NCBI GenBank assembly: GCA_951213105.1 | Contig: OX578146.1 | Span: 112,329,927-112,393,926, forward strand | Source: Amaurobius ferox | Lineage: Eukaryota; Arthropoda; Arachnida; Araneae; Amaurobiidae | DNA: 64,000 nt | Direction: 5' to 3' | In this document: piece after piece, positions 37,064 to 50,312 of the stretch | Position numbering within the stretch: position 1 is the stretch's first letter | How the letters are laid out: each line of letters opens with the position of its first letter | Made by a program: the position numbers and the translations under genes | Notes under the pieces: generated by a model | The model's input: only the letters and a program-made list of their open reading frames with translations | Databases searched by the model: none | What the model was told of the DNA's origin: nothing

Positions 37064-40000
37064 CCCTTACGTCCGGCGGAGCGAAGCCCCACGGAAACGA
37101 CCATCCCCCCCCCCCCGAAGACGTTATGCTGTCAAGTAAAATATAATTACTAGTGTATATACTATATAAGATACACGTAATAGTCCCCTCTAAGGTTTAA
37201 TTCGCCCCTTCATCCGACTAAAAAGTTCTGATAGTAACGCTGATTAAGTCAAGTTGATTCATATCCATCGTCAAGAAGTTTTTGATAAAAAAAAAAAAGA
37301 TCTACGTTAGAAAAGTGTAATTTTTGTTTGCTGCTCTACGGTCATTTCACGCATGTGAGAGTTTATTTGATTAAGATCAAAAGCCTTTCCGCAGAACTAT
37401 ACCCACCTATGCCCAGAGCGGTATAAAATTGAAAACTGTCTACGAACAAAAGTATTTGCCTAAAATTTTTCTGCAAAAATCTGTCGAGTCATATACGGTA
37501 TATGCGCACACATCTCACGCAAAAATATTGATTTTCTGGTTACCTAATTTATTCAGGTAATATTTTCAGGGTATCAGTCAATGAGAAAAACAGGGGGAAA
37601 AACATGATTTACCAGAGTTAGATATATAATATAGTTTCTGAAAATGAAAGTAACAGTGTACAGGCATTGCTCATAATAACAAAAAAATATATATATATAT
37701 TTTAAATAATTCTCTAATTTCTGCAATTCTCTAAAATTTCTGCGAACGGCGTTCGCCTATATTCTCTGACTCTGCCGTAACTGGGAATTAAAGGTGGAAG
37801 GTATGATGTTGACGACCCGAAAGCCCTTCAGACTGATGTTGGGGCTAGGGTGAGTGTAGGATGCTAAGACCCCCCCCCCCCCCGCACAGACACACACACA
37901 CACACACACACACACCACCACCATAAAAAAATTACATTAAAACTTTCATCGATTCCCCAAACGCTGGCAGAATTTGATATTCACACGTTGTTCTTCAAAC
38001 GCCATTTCCATTTTCGACGAACGCGAACGACTACAGTTCACTGACACGCATTGTCTGGAAAAACCCTGCACTGCGGACCTGCTTCTTCCTTTTCACATCT
38101 CGCGTCACATGTGCCTCTACTGCTACTCCATGGTAAAATAGTTCCCCTCTCCTCCAATCAGGGTTGGAGATATCAGCACAGTCTCCAAACTTGTATATAG
38201 CTTCTATATCCTACCTTGTATATAGCTACTGTATAGAGCCACTATAAGGCTAGGTGGCTAAGTTGTCAGACACAAGAATTTTTCAGGCTCTTATACAACA
38301 AATGTGAGTTCTTTGCTACTTCCTATTTTATAAGTTATTGACCCGAATTTATACGTTACGAGACCGGGCCATTGTGCAATGCATACTCCCCCCCTCCCCG
38401 TCCCCCACTTCCGAAGCGATCCTGGTTGGAACTATAGGGACTTTAGCACCCCCAAACTAAAAATCCTAGCTCCGTTGTACTCGTATTTTTATAAAGTACA
38501 GCAGTAAATTCTAATTCTGAAGTAAGATAGAAAGGAGGAAATGCAATATATAAGGGCCAAATATAGCCGTGGAGGACTTTCTAAGGGAAATTGCACCAAA
38601 TTTACATTTCACCACAGAGGAGAAACCACGAAAACATTACCCACACAACTTATCGAAACCGTCAAGCTCAAGGTCAAATTTTCACACTGCAGTTTCATTA
38701 TCCAAGATTCAGTGGCCAGTGGTGTAAGATATAGTCACTGAGTTAGAGATCTACTCTGAAACTCTAGAAAAATGCACGAAGTCGAAACTAACTTTAAAAG
38801 GAACACTACATAAATAATTAAAATTAAAAAACTAAATAATTTCTAAGGTTCCACTTTAAACGATACTAAAGTTTAATGGGACTTATAGGTCTATAAGGTT
38901 AATTATAAAGGAGTCTATTTTTCATTTTTTTAAAGGAACACTGGGATACAAAATTATGAAAAACATATCAAATGTCACGACATAACTAAAAACACATATC
39001 ACGTCAAATTCATTATGTACAACTAACCTGCCGATATATTCAAAATCCGAACCAAATTGCACAACCTTGCCAGCACTATATCCATTACGAAACGTGCGCA
39101 AAAACCAACTCCAGCTCGTATATCCACATGCAGAGCGATCACAACACAATCACGATATCGAAGAAAACAAGGTATTCTGCAAGAAAACTACCATCGAATC
39201 TTTCCGCCACCCCCAAGAAACAACATGATTGGTCATTCACGAGGTACTTTTTCCGCCGTGAGAACGGACATTGGCTTTTGTTCTTTCAGTTGACCGTGTC
39301 TCCTCCTTTGATGGTGATGCGCTTGGCGGAACAACCCAAAAGTTCTTGAGCATACCTCCCTCCCCTTATACAAAGTCACCGGAAATCTGTGGGTTTTAAT
39401 GCAGTAAAGCTTCTCTGATGGGTGCTATGGATGTTATTGTTATGGGGTCAAAAGGTTGTATTGTTTTCTGAAAGGTTTCCGTTATAAGCGCGAAGACAAT
39501 CATAACGGCTTCTGGAGATAACCAGGTAGGTTATGGATATGTTTGAATATGGGGAGATAGGAACAACCTACGCGAGGATATCAGAGTGGGTGAATATTTA
39601 ATCGGGGCATCAAGATGGAGACTATTCAAGAGTTCAGAATATCTTCAATGAAAACCTTTTTTAACGGGGACGAAGGATGTTTGGATAACAATAATCTTGA
39701 TATAAGGTCATATTAGCAAGGCTGAGGTAAAAATACATTCTTGGAATAAAGTACAAAAATATTAAACATTTTTGAAATTACTATTCGAGAAAAATACAAA
39801 ATATTTGAAATATATTATTTAAATATTTGAATATTTGACATTTAAAAACATATATATTTGTTAATTCCTTGCGGAAAGAAATTGCAATACACTACCATTT
39901 TGGAATAGTTAACAGGAATGTCAACCAAATTTTGATACGCAAATTAAGTTTTACCAATATAGTTTTACCAATTTGTTGTTTGAGCATCTAGTTATTAATG

Positions 40001-40621
40001 CTGTATGTAATAATAGCTAAGTTTTTATGTGAAAAACTAAATTTCGAATGTTTTTGGCAATTTTTGTCGACCATATCTGTGGAAGTTACTTACATATTTT
40101 TAACAAATTATTTATTTACTTTTTAAAATATCAAGTAAGTAAACGCAAGTATATTAGAGATTTCATTTCACTTCCTTTATTTAATATAAAATGCTTTTGT
40201 AAATTTAAGAAAATACAAAATAATTCTACAAGTGCGACGACAAGCCAAATGCAAAATGCATATTTGTATTTGAAAAGCATTTGAGTTTCACAGTCTTGCA
40301 TTTTTAAGATGGTGCAACTTACTTCACAAAAGTTATTTGCGATACTGAAAATATATCCTGCAAAATTTACTATGCGAAATCTCTGTCTCAGTGATTTTCA
40401 CCTAGTAACAGATTGCAAGCCGGTAAAGTATATATTTTTCTGTTTTTGAATCATATGAAGTCATGCTCAGAAAGGAACAATGTTGAACTTCTAGATATAA
40501 GAGACAAGCGTAAAGCACGAGTGACTAGAATACCCGGGCTTGTGTGGAAATCTCATATGATTTTCTCAATTAATTGAAATTAATTAACAGTCAATTAAAA
40601 TATGAATTGTAAAAGAAACTC

Positions 40622-40680
40622 ACATCCTGGACCACGGATTTTCACCCGGTTAGACACTATCCATTGCGCTACAAGGACGA
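40622..40680 (-). pseudogene. tRNA-like fragment (Arg-type A box)
   Basis: On the minus strand TGTAGCGCAATGGATAG matches the D-arm and A-box region of arginine tRNAs. A possible acceptor pairing, CGTCCT with AGGATG, encloses it. The whole enclosed length is only about 59 nt and no proper T arm is present, so it cannot be a functional tRNA. It is a decayed tRNA copy or a SINE head. Confidence 0.38.
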
Positions 40681-40684
40681 TGAT

Positions 40685-43600
40685 ATTTTCTTCTACAGTT
40701 GAGAGGTTGACCCTTATGCAAACAATTAGTGATCATTCTTCTCTCCTTTACACAATTTGATTTTCGCAGTTAACGAAATAATGAAAGAAAGGAAATAGTG
40801 GAAAATGAAAAAAATATGTAAAAAAATAATGGAAAATGAAAAAGATTTACCGCCATATCTCATGAAGGCATGAGTGGAACTCTGTATATTCACATACATG
40901 GACAACTTCGAAAGCAATAAAAGTACTGAATGAAGAATATTTTATCTTTTTAATTCTAGTTTACAGCCTGGCTCAGATAGCCTTGTTGCCCCCCCCCCCC
41001 CCAGACTAACCATTAACATTCTAATCATTTAAGCCACGGATAATATTCGAAATTCGACTTGGCGAAAACTGAAAACTAATTTCAGGTCTATGCTAACGGC
41101 TAACTCGTTTTCGGTCGAATCTCAACAATTTATCAAAATTCAATCAGGAGAGCCCATCTAGCTGTAACGCTCTATTATCCCCGAATGGGCTGGAAAGCTA
41201 AACACTCGCACATAATGCAAAATTTACGCGACCCCCCTTTATCCTCATAAAACAAAATGACTTTTAATTCAAAGGCAAAAGGAGTTCAAGCGTAAAATGA
41301 AAATCCAACCTATTAATTAAAGCGCAACGTCGTTCTTAAAAGATTCGGCCGCTTAAATTTCCTAAATTATAAACAGTGACCGGGCTTTAAGCCGAGGGAT
41401 AATTTAGATGAATAAAGGCGCGAAGTTCTAACTTACAACAGTAGAGGGATTAAACAATTGAGATATTTTTTTTTCTTTAGTAATATAGTTCTAGAGTCTG
41501 AAAAGTTTTTCCCTAAAAGTGGGTGGGGAAAAAGGTATTTTATTAAAAGTATGAAGAAATAATTGAAGATTCGTTTTAAGAGGGAATTCTCCCTCTTAAT
41601 ACCCCTCTTAGTAAAAATGTAAAAGTTTCAGGTAAACTTAGATGCAGAATGTTTTATAGATAAATCATGCAATCACATCCTTGCTTTAAAAAATGGAAAA
41701 CTATTAATCGTAGTCTACTTGTAATATCGGGAGAATCGTATAGAACTTTTTGGCCAAAAGTTGAAAACGAGAATCTATTAAGGACTTCGGGACAAAAAAA
41801 AAATCGTCCGAGAATCATTTTTTTAAAATTTGTATAAAATCGGTTGCATAAGGTGTGTTAATATGCAAATATTAAAATCCTAGATATTAATCTCGCTATA
41901 TGACAAAGCATAAAATTATGTAAGTGATTTCCTCCCATGTACCCATCTACTGTACTTGCGCTTTTAAAATCCCTAGACACTTGAGGAACATGGACTTTTT
42001 CCGATAAATATTAATTGATATACAAGCCCTAACAAAGCATAATTACTGCGCACTACTTTTAACAAGGCATAAATACTACAGGACTCTCTAACAAAACACA
42101 ATTACTTTATAATCCCTAGCACCCCCCTCCCCCACACCACCACCACCACACACGCACACAACGAACCCCGTAAAACTATTCTTCAAGAATATTAATATTA
42201 ATAATTTTCACAGGAACAATCAAAGAAATTTTCTCGTATATACTGATTTATTACCAACGTGGCGACATTGCACCAAATTTGTCGCCAAACACAATTGTAT
42301 TCGCTATGACAGACGAGACAGATAAATATAGATGCTGGCCTTTTTATGTAATTGTTTTCTTAAATATGGATATTTAGAGCATAATTTCATAGTAAAAATG
42401 TCACATTCTATTTAATTTTCATTTTATCATGTTTTTATAAAAAATGAAAATATAAATTTTATTTTAAGAAAACGTTCCCGCAGCACGTTATACAAGAAAT
42501 TTGCTACTATAACTATTTGAAAATGTCAAGGTACATTAAACATAATTTATTTCATTAGTCTACGCGCATTTGTCTCATAATTTATAATTTGAAATTAGAA
42601 GAGAAATTATCTGATAGTAATTTAATCATCGAAATTTTATCAATTAAAATTAACATGGCAACATTTTATAGGTGGCGTCCACAGGAATATTAAGTTAAAA
42701 TAACGGAGAACCTACGAAGTAAATGAGCAGAAAAATTCGGAATTTTTTTAAAAATTAAGTATGTATAACTAGATAAATAAATGATTCGTTCATTGCGTAA
42801 TTTTTAATAAGACAAAACGCATAAAAACACTTCGGCTGCGTTAAGTTAAACAATATGCAAGATATTTTATTTTCGCATTTTATTTTAAAATGCGCCATGT
42901 AGCCAAATGCAGAAATGCGCAATTATTTAAAAACTGCAAATTCGATGTAAAACTAAATAAGCATTCATTTGATATGCATTTTTCTATGATAAATCGAATA
43001 TATCCCACTTCAATGAGTACCAGAAATAAAAAAAAACTATTTTAATATGTAAGGAAAATCATCTGCTGCCCACATCCGAACTTTTCGAAATTATAAAATT
43101 CCACGTGCGTTCAAACAAAATTACATCAAGCAAGAAACTGAATACGAGAAATTATTGCCGATCAAATTGTCGAAAGTTTTTAATTAAAACAAACGAAAAA
43201 CTTCCCTTTCCCCAATTTCATTTCGCCAAGTACAATTTCAACTCAACTCCAAGGTCGCATACTAATAAATGTTCTATCCCCCATCTTGTTTCAAAAGATC
43301 GAATCATCTCAAGCGGAAAATGAAAACTCAATCAATTAATGAAACTTCACTTCACCTTTAAATAATTCGAAATCTCCAATTTCGCATTCAAACACAAAGA
43401 CATTGGAGTATTGAGAATAGCATTGGAGTTCAAATTAAATTATCCTGTTTATCAAACGGTGCCACATGAATGAAATACTAATCAGTGCTGATCATACGAA
43501 AGGAGACAGTGGAAATTGCGATATCTAAATTACTGATTATACCAAAATATAATCTTGCACGAGTTTTTTTGTTTTTTCTAATTAAAACGATAATAAAACA

Positions 43601-44345
43601 TCCCGAGAGTGGGACACTCCACTCGATTTCCTCATACATGATACAGAAATTTTGAGCTTCCCCGATTAACGTATATTTTTCTTTCATAAATCTTATTCTA
43701 ATCAAATTCCTAAGTCATGTTACTCGCTCATTGTGACCACATTAAATTATATCCCGCGCCAGTAAAATTACCACAGAATAAACTTACTCCTTTTCATCTA
43801 TAATAGCATATTTGGCGACTAATCAAAATCATAGCGTAAACTGTCTCATTCGAATTTTCTCTTCTCTCTCAGCCTTAAATAGCCTATAATCATAACTATA
43901 CGACTAAAAGATGTTTCTAAGATACATTTTCCAATCTATAACTGCATCCCCGTCACATTTTTGTAGTATAGAAAACGCAAGGACGGCATATTTCCCAGTC
44001 AGACAGCATATTCCTCTCTTCAAATAAAAAAATGTAACGTGCATGTAAAGAGACAGAGTGCTCCGAGACTCTGTACGAGATAGAGTACGATGGGGAGCCC
44101 AGTTAATGCGGAGTCCAGTTAATGCAAAAAATTGTACCCTAATACTGCAGAATTAATAAATTGAATAAATAGCCTCTTCACTGGATACATTCTACTACAA
44201 TGACATACATTCATTCATATTCCGTGTCCTTTATATAGGGCTCCTACAATAACTCTGCAAGGAAAATATCATGAGTGTACATGTTAGGTTTAACTGTTGT
44301 AAAGCGACCATTGAATAAAGGTGATTTCAGCAGACCAAGCTGAGA
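40685..44345. other. Non-coding stretch, no supported gene
   Basis: Contains a 14-base C run at 40989-41002, a relatively complex, less A+T-biased interval at 41095-41430, another at 43080-43330, and a 16-bp tandem pair (GGAGYCCAGTTAATGC) at 44094-44125. No frame with coding character. Confidence 0.45.
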
Positions 44346-44353
44346 ATTGAAGA

Positions 44354-44755
44354 CAACGAACTCGTCAACAAAGCGGGATAGAAGAAAAATGTCAGAGTTG
44401 CAGAGGATTATCTAATTAACAAGAATCGGCATTAAGAACGGACGAAACGGGTATATGGAACAAATACCTGCCAAAAATCCTGTCATCAGGGACTGTAACA
44501 TGGTGACACCTCTAATGCTTGTCTAAGTAAAGCAATATTCTTTCTCTAATTTAAATGTGAATTGACGAAGGGCAGTTTGAAAAAGCTGTGCATTCGATTC
44601 CTGTGGGAATACAGGAATCTAATTAATGCACAGGAATTCAGGTATTCTAAAAGTGTTGTTTATTTTAGCATTCCTGAATAGGACAGCCATTTGCTGATAA
44701 CCCTATTGCGTCAAATAAATGTCTTCTATAACAGTTTTATGGTCGATTCCTGCGC
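44354..44755. repeat. Duplicated block, copy A (pair with 51701)
   Basis: Diverged direct duplicate of 51701-52110. Shared landmarks include AGAAAAATGTCA, ACGGGTATATGGAA, CAGGGAC, TTGTTTAT, CCTGAA(T/C)AGGACAGC and AAATAAATG. A perfect 9-bp hairpin (GATTCCTGT / ACAGGAATC, 44596-44619) occurs only in this copy. Non-coding. Confidence 0.65.
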
Positions 44756-45324
44756 TTAGCGTTTCCGCCATTAAGACTAGGCGTACATTAATAAAAATTG
44801 GTGTATACATAGCTTAAGGAAGAGAATATCAAAACTGATTTAGTGTACTAAGATTATGGCGACACGCTCGAACATTAAATTTCAAAGAATAACACTTTAT
44901 TTAAAAAAAATATTTATTTGATCACCTTAATAAGACGTTGAAATCACATTAAACGAGCGCTTTTGGACGTCAGATGTCCATCATCCGTGAAAATTGCGAA
45001 AAAAGGGGAGGGGGGGGGGAGTATGTACAGTGTTATTATTTTAAACTGATTTGGTGTAATAGGAAATGAATATATGAAAACAAAAATGATTTCCAGTGTC
45101 AGGATTGAAACTCATTTCGCCTAGATATCGCAAATATTTCTGTGAAACATAAAAAATTTATCGCTGTTTGAAATTTAAATGATAATTTGAAAATTAAAAA
45201 ATTTATCGTTGTTTGAATAAAATTTATATACGAACTTTATACTAAAAATATTTATTTGATGGTATCGTTCACATAAAAAAATCAAACTTAAAGATCTTTT
45301 ATATTAACTTTCAGTAAATACAAA

Positions 45325-46479
45325 TGTTCGGGTACTCACTAGGACTTCGGGGGTTTTCAACGGGTACTCACTACTATTACGGATAGTCATCAGTGCTTTT
45401 TATTAAGGAAGTTTACAATATAGAGAGATCGACGGGTACTCACTAGTACTACGGATAGTCATCAGTGCTTTTTAACAAGGAAGTTTACAATATAGGAAGT
45501 TCGACGGGTACTCACTAGTACTACGGATAGTCATCAGTGCTTTTTAACAAGGAAGTTTACAATATAGGGAGTTCGACGGGTACTCACTAGTACTACGGAT
45601 AGTCATCAGTGCTTTTTAACAAGGAAGTTTACAATATAGGGAGTTCGACGGGTACTCACTAGTACTACGGATAGTCATCAGTACTTTTTAATAAGGAAAT
45701 TTACAATATAGAGTTCGACGGGTACTTTACAATATAGAGTTCGACGGGTACTCACTAGTACTACGGATAGTCATCAGTGCTTTTTAACAAGGAAGTTTAC
45801 AATATAGGGAGTTCGACGGGTACTCACTAGTACTACGGATAGTCATCAGTGCTTTTTAACAAGGAAGTTTACAATATAGGGAGTTCGACGGGTACTCACT
45901 AGTACTACGGATAGTCATCAGTACTTTTTAATAAGGAAATTTACAATATAGAGTTCGACGGGTACTTTACAATATAGAGTTCGACGGGTACTCACTAGTA
46001 CTACGGATAGTCATCAGTGCTTTTTAACAAGGAAGTTTACAATATAGGGAGTTCGACGGGTACTCACTAGTACTACGGATAGTCATCAGTACTTTTTAAT
46101 AAGGAAATTTACAATATAAAGTTCGACGGGTACTCACTAGTACTACGGATAGTCATCAGTACTTTTTAATAAGGAAATTTACAATATAGAGTTTGACGGG
46201 TACTCACTAGTACTACGGATAGTCATCAGTACTTTTTAATAAGAAAGTTTGCAATATAGAGTTCGACGGGTACTCACTAGTACTACGGATAGTCATCAGT
46301 ACTTTTTAATAAGGAAATTTACAATATAGAGTTCGACGGGTACTCACTAGTACTACGGATAGTCATCAGTACTTTTTAATAAGGAAGTTTGCAATATAGA
46401 GTTCGACGGGTACTCACTAGTACTACGGATAGTCATCAGTACTTTTTAACAAGGAAGTTTACAATATAGAGAGTTCGAC
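45325..46479. repeat. 70-72 bp satellite array with higher-order structure
   Basis: About 16 units contain GACGGGTACTCACTAGTACT, then ACGGATAGTCATCAGT(G/A)CTTT, AAGGAA(G/A)TTTACAATATA and GAGTTC. The first two units are diverged, as expected at an array edge. Two truncated 26-bp units (starting GGGTACTTTACAATATAG) lie at about 45719 and 45959. From about 45498 to 46090 the array repeats perfectly with a 240-bp period made of three full units plus one truncated unit. After 46100 the units are 70 bp and alternate AAATTTAC and AAGTTTGC variants. Confidence 0.95.
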
Positions 46480-46943
46480 AGATGAAAATGCTTATCAATT
46501 TAGCATACATTGCAGGAAAAAAGTTTGAGGCGGCCAAAAATATTTATTTTATTGCGGATGTAGGTAAAAGTTACGAAACGATTTAGTTAGTCTAGACCCG
46601 CGAAATGGCGTGTGAGAGGAATACTTCCGAAATAATTAAGTTTGCTTATGGTCTGAGAATAGAAATGCTGAAGAAAAATAAATTTAAAAGAGTCAATTTT
46701 TATAGGAGAGGTTGAAATTCCAGAACCATATATATTGCAATACCAGAATAGAAAAAAAATTGTAACATTTTATAAACTTTTGTGTCAGTTATTTTCTAAG
46801 CCTTTATCTTGAAAAAAATAATCTAACAAATAGTTGGCTTTTTCAAGTTGGCAATAGGTCAGTCGAGAGACAACGAATTGAGATGCTTTAAAACTAGAGC
46901 GACAAATATAAGCACATTTCAAAGACAATAAATGCAAAATATT

Positions 46944-47303
46944 TTAATTAAAACATGTTCTACTTGAACTGCAATGCCGCCAAATGAAACAATAAACATT
47001 AACTTCGCTAAACTCTGAAATAACTTCAACTCTAATCATAACGAACTTAACAGGAAACAAGGATTAAAGATTCGGGAAGGTGGGCTTTTTTTTTTTTTTT
47101 TTTTTTTAAAGCAAAGTTTATAGAATGTTTTGCTGTATCATTCTCTAAATTAAGGATCATATTAAGATTCAGTCAAGAGTTTCGACACAAAGTAAAGAAG
47201 TAATTTAATATATGCTTCAGTAATCTTCTGGAAGCTGCAGTAATTGATTTTCTTTTAAACTGAAGTGAAGTGATGGATTTGGGAGGAAGAGTTTTACGTG
47301 GCC
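46944..47303. repeat. Duplicated block, copy A (pair with 48414)
   Basis: Strong direct similarity to 48414-48761, including AACTCTGAAATAACTTCAAC, ATTGATTTTCTTTTAAACTG and AGTGAAGTGA. A long T run (47085-47107) expands this copy. Non-coding in all frames. Confidence 0.8.
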
Positions 47304-48413
47304 AAATCATTATTGAAATATTTTGTTTCGTAGATATGTATAGAATCTCAACACTCCTGAAAGTTAAACTTGATATTTTAGCATATAAAAGAATCGTAAT
47401 GTGAAATGCATTTTATTTAACAGAAAAAAAAAAAATCTTTGTAAGTAGAAATCTCATAAAACAACTAAGTATGTTAACCAATTTCGGAAGCAAATAAGAC
47501 CCACCTAACCTTTGGATATTAACATTTTAATTCATATTTTGGTTATAAATTAGGAATATATTTTAATAAAAATATGGAAAAATGAGTAAAATATTGAATT
47601 TTAAATCTTCATAATCCGTCAATTTGAACTTAAACCATCAATATCATGCAAACATTTTAACTTTTAAGTTATAATAGCATCTTATATATGGATTATATTA
47701 CTTAGCGATCACAATTTTCCTATACCTCTGTTGTGAAATTTGTTTCGAGCGAAAAATAAATTAGTTTCTGCAAAGTGCCATAATTTACTACATAGCCGAA
47801 TTGTTGCAACGTCGATCGCTGAACCATGGAAAATCAATCCATAGGACGAGCATTCGATCCCCCACAAAGATGACACTGACAGGCGATGTGTGCAAGAATT
47901 TTATGGTTTTCTTTTGACACCTATTTCCCAAGAGTTACTTACATATCCATTAAAGATATCCTTCTGGTTGAGTAGGGTCTTATATACCCCATCCTTCCCT
48001 TTCCCCACTCATTGCCAAATAAAATATTTATTTTTTCTCTTAATGGTTATTATATCATTAAAGGAGACATTTATGAAATAGAAAGAAAAATAATCATCTC
48101 AGTAGCTCACAGGATAGAAAGTAGCCAAATTCAACTCTTTTTTAGCAATACAAGTAAATAAAAAATATTTTTCATTCTGCTATTTTTATATTTTATACAA
48201 ATAAACCAAGTTTAATACTTAGTTGGCATATTCTGCCCATACTATAGTTGGCATATTTTGCCATTGTTACGACAGTATATGCCAAACGACGACATTTTCC
48301 AAACGACAACAAAAAAAAATCAAACGACGACGTTTTCCTGAGTTTACGATTAATCTACTTCAACTATACAGAACATGCCAACTTTTCTCAGAAGAGCATA
48401 AGTTTAAAAGGAA

Positions 48414-48761
48414 ATTAATTAAAACATCTTCTACTTCAAAGATACCAATGCTACCAACTTAAATAACAAACTATCTAAACTCTGAAATAACTTCAACCGT
48501 AATAACGATCTTAACAGAAAGCAAGGATTAAGGAATCGGGAAGGTGCATTTCTTTTTTTAAACCAAAAGTTTGTAGGATGCTCTGACTGTGTATCATTCG
48601 CTAAATTAGGGTTCTTATTAAGATTACGTCAAGAGTTTCAATAGAAAGTAAAGAAGTCATTTAATCTATGCTTCAGTTCCCTTCTCCGACCTGCGGTAAT
48701 TGATTTTCTTTTAAACTGAAGTGAAGTGAAGGATTTAGGAGGAAGAATTTTACGTAGTCAG
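48414..48761. repeat. Duplicated block, copy B (pair with 46944)
   Basis: Second copy of the 46944-47303 block, about 1.47 kb downstream. It is followed after about 110 bp by the third Helentron-like element. Confidence 0.8.
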
Positions 48762-48871
48762 TTCGTTTCTGATGGATTTTAGTTCGTAAACAGACTTGAG
48801 TGTAATAATGTAATCAATGCTTGTTTCGTAACACTACTGGCTGTATTATATAATTATAATGTTTAATATAT

Positions 48872-50098
48872 AACAAGAAAGATCAATCATGCTTAAAGCA
48901 TTGATTATGAAACACTTTCCAACTTCAATGCAATTTTATTTAAAAAAGTCGAAAATGCAATACATTCCTCGGTAATATTTTAAAACTTATCACAATACTA
49001 CATTGATTTATTATATTTGAAAACTTAAACCTTCATTGAAAAAAATGAACTTCATTCAAATGACGGCATTGAAATATAAATTGCGTGGTTTAAATATCTC
49101 TAAAATGCAATACATTCCACGGTAATATTTTTAAATCTATCATAATACTACGATAATTTATTATATTTGAAAACTTCATTGAAAACAACTAAAATTAATT
49201 CAAATGACGTCATAGAAAAAATAACACGCCTGGATCTCTCTATAAAAGCAGGATTTCATTCATAACTTTCTCCATTTCATTCGTCACAATACTATAATAA
49301 TTTATTTTATTTAAAAATTAAGACCATGGAGCTACAATTCATAAACTTTATGCTTAAAACTTCATCGAAAAAAATCGTCCTTCTGTTTATAAAATCAATT
49401 AATATTTCATTCATATCAGCCATGCAGACTCCATGGACTGTATTTTGTGTTAAAGAAATACAGCAATTCTAATACAACTCATTCTACATATTTTGCTGTT
49501 TACATTTTACATAGGTGAAAAATAGGCTTAATTGTAGAAATAATCAAATTTGAATGAGAATTTAAACTCAAATATATTGTCATTGTGTTGTTTTAGTATG
49601 TAGATGCACAGAATTTAAGCAGAAATAAAGTAGTTTTAGGATGGATACAACATTCAATATGAATTAAAAAGAACTTTAAAAAATCACGAATTTGAAACAA
49701 GATGGATGCCATATATCATTTTGAAGTGGGTCATGTGATCGTTTCATATCATGGTCACGTGATCGTTTCATATAAGATGTGTAATTATTATTTTAATTTT
49801 TATTTAAAAAACTACTGGATATATTTAGCTGAATTTTTTTTTATATATTTTATGGAACAATTTGACTATTACCTAAAATTTTCGAAGCAATTTGTGAATT
49901 TTAAATCCGCTTAAAAAATGTTAGAAAAATTAGGTCCCATAGGGCTCAATGTATTTCATTTTTTCAACCAGGGTTCAATCCAAAACTAATTGTGTGATAT
50001 TATTCATTTATATTCCCATAGGTCCTACAGACCGTCTGAACAACATACTAAAATTTCATTTTGATTAAGTCATTTTTACGGCAGTTATCGTGCTAACG

Positions 50099-50132
<34 letters not shown>

Positions 50133-50180
50133 ATGAACAAAGTCATAAACACTTTTCAACTTTGTTGTAAAGTGTTAAAA
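48872..50180 (-). mobile_element. Helentron-like non-autonomous element, copy 3
   Basis: Full-length copy with subterminal inverted repeats at 48911-48923 and 50164-50176. It has the longest microsatellite of the three, seven or eight GACA units near 50098-50131. The 70-codon frame at 49702-49914 is interrupted in copies 1 and 2 and is not taken as coding. Ends match the other copies exactly: AACAAGAAAGATC on the left and GTGTTAAAA on the right of the plus strand. Confidence 0.75.
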
Positions 50181-50312
50181 AGGGGAAATTCAATACACGC
50201 TGCTAACTTAAAAATATTCTGAAATATGCGATGGATTTTAATTATTTTCAGACAATGAGGCTGAATTCAAGGAATATTCTGATGTAAGTTTTATCACCCT
50301 ATAGCGTAGTGT

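Larger units (their letters stand above)
34270..40615. other. Long non-coding stretch, no supported gene
   Basis: Only short frames without support are present. Features inside are a perfect palindrome at 35847-35860, a hairpin at 37046-37063, C runs at 37105-37116 and 37870-37883 (the latter followed by a CA tract to about 37915), and a duplicated CTTGTATATAGCT word near 38190-38225. The GC-richer interval 39040-39350 has overlapping short frames on both strands and none stands out. Confidence 0.5.

Noticed and set aside
39040..39350. Overlapping plus and minus frames in a GC-richer patch, considered as a retroelement exon
   Set aside because: No RT, integrase or other motif was recognisable in any frame, and lengths are within chance range.
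40622..40680. A functional tRNA-Arg gene
   Set aside because: The A-box region is good, but the total length is about 59 nt and no normal T arm is present.
45325..46479. A CRISPR-like array
   Set aside because: Units are contiguous with no variable spacers, and the context is eukaryotic; it is a satellite.
49702..49914. 70-codon frame inside the third Helentron-like element
   Set aside because: The corresponding frames in the other two copies contain early stops, so coding is not conserved.
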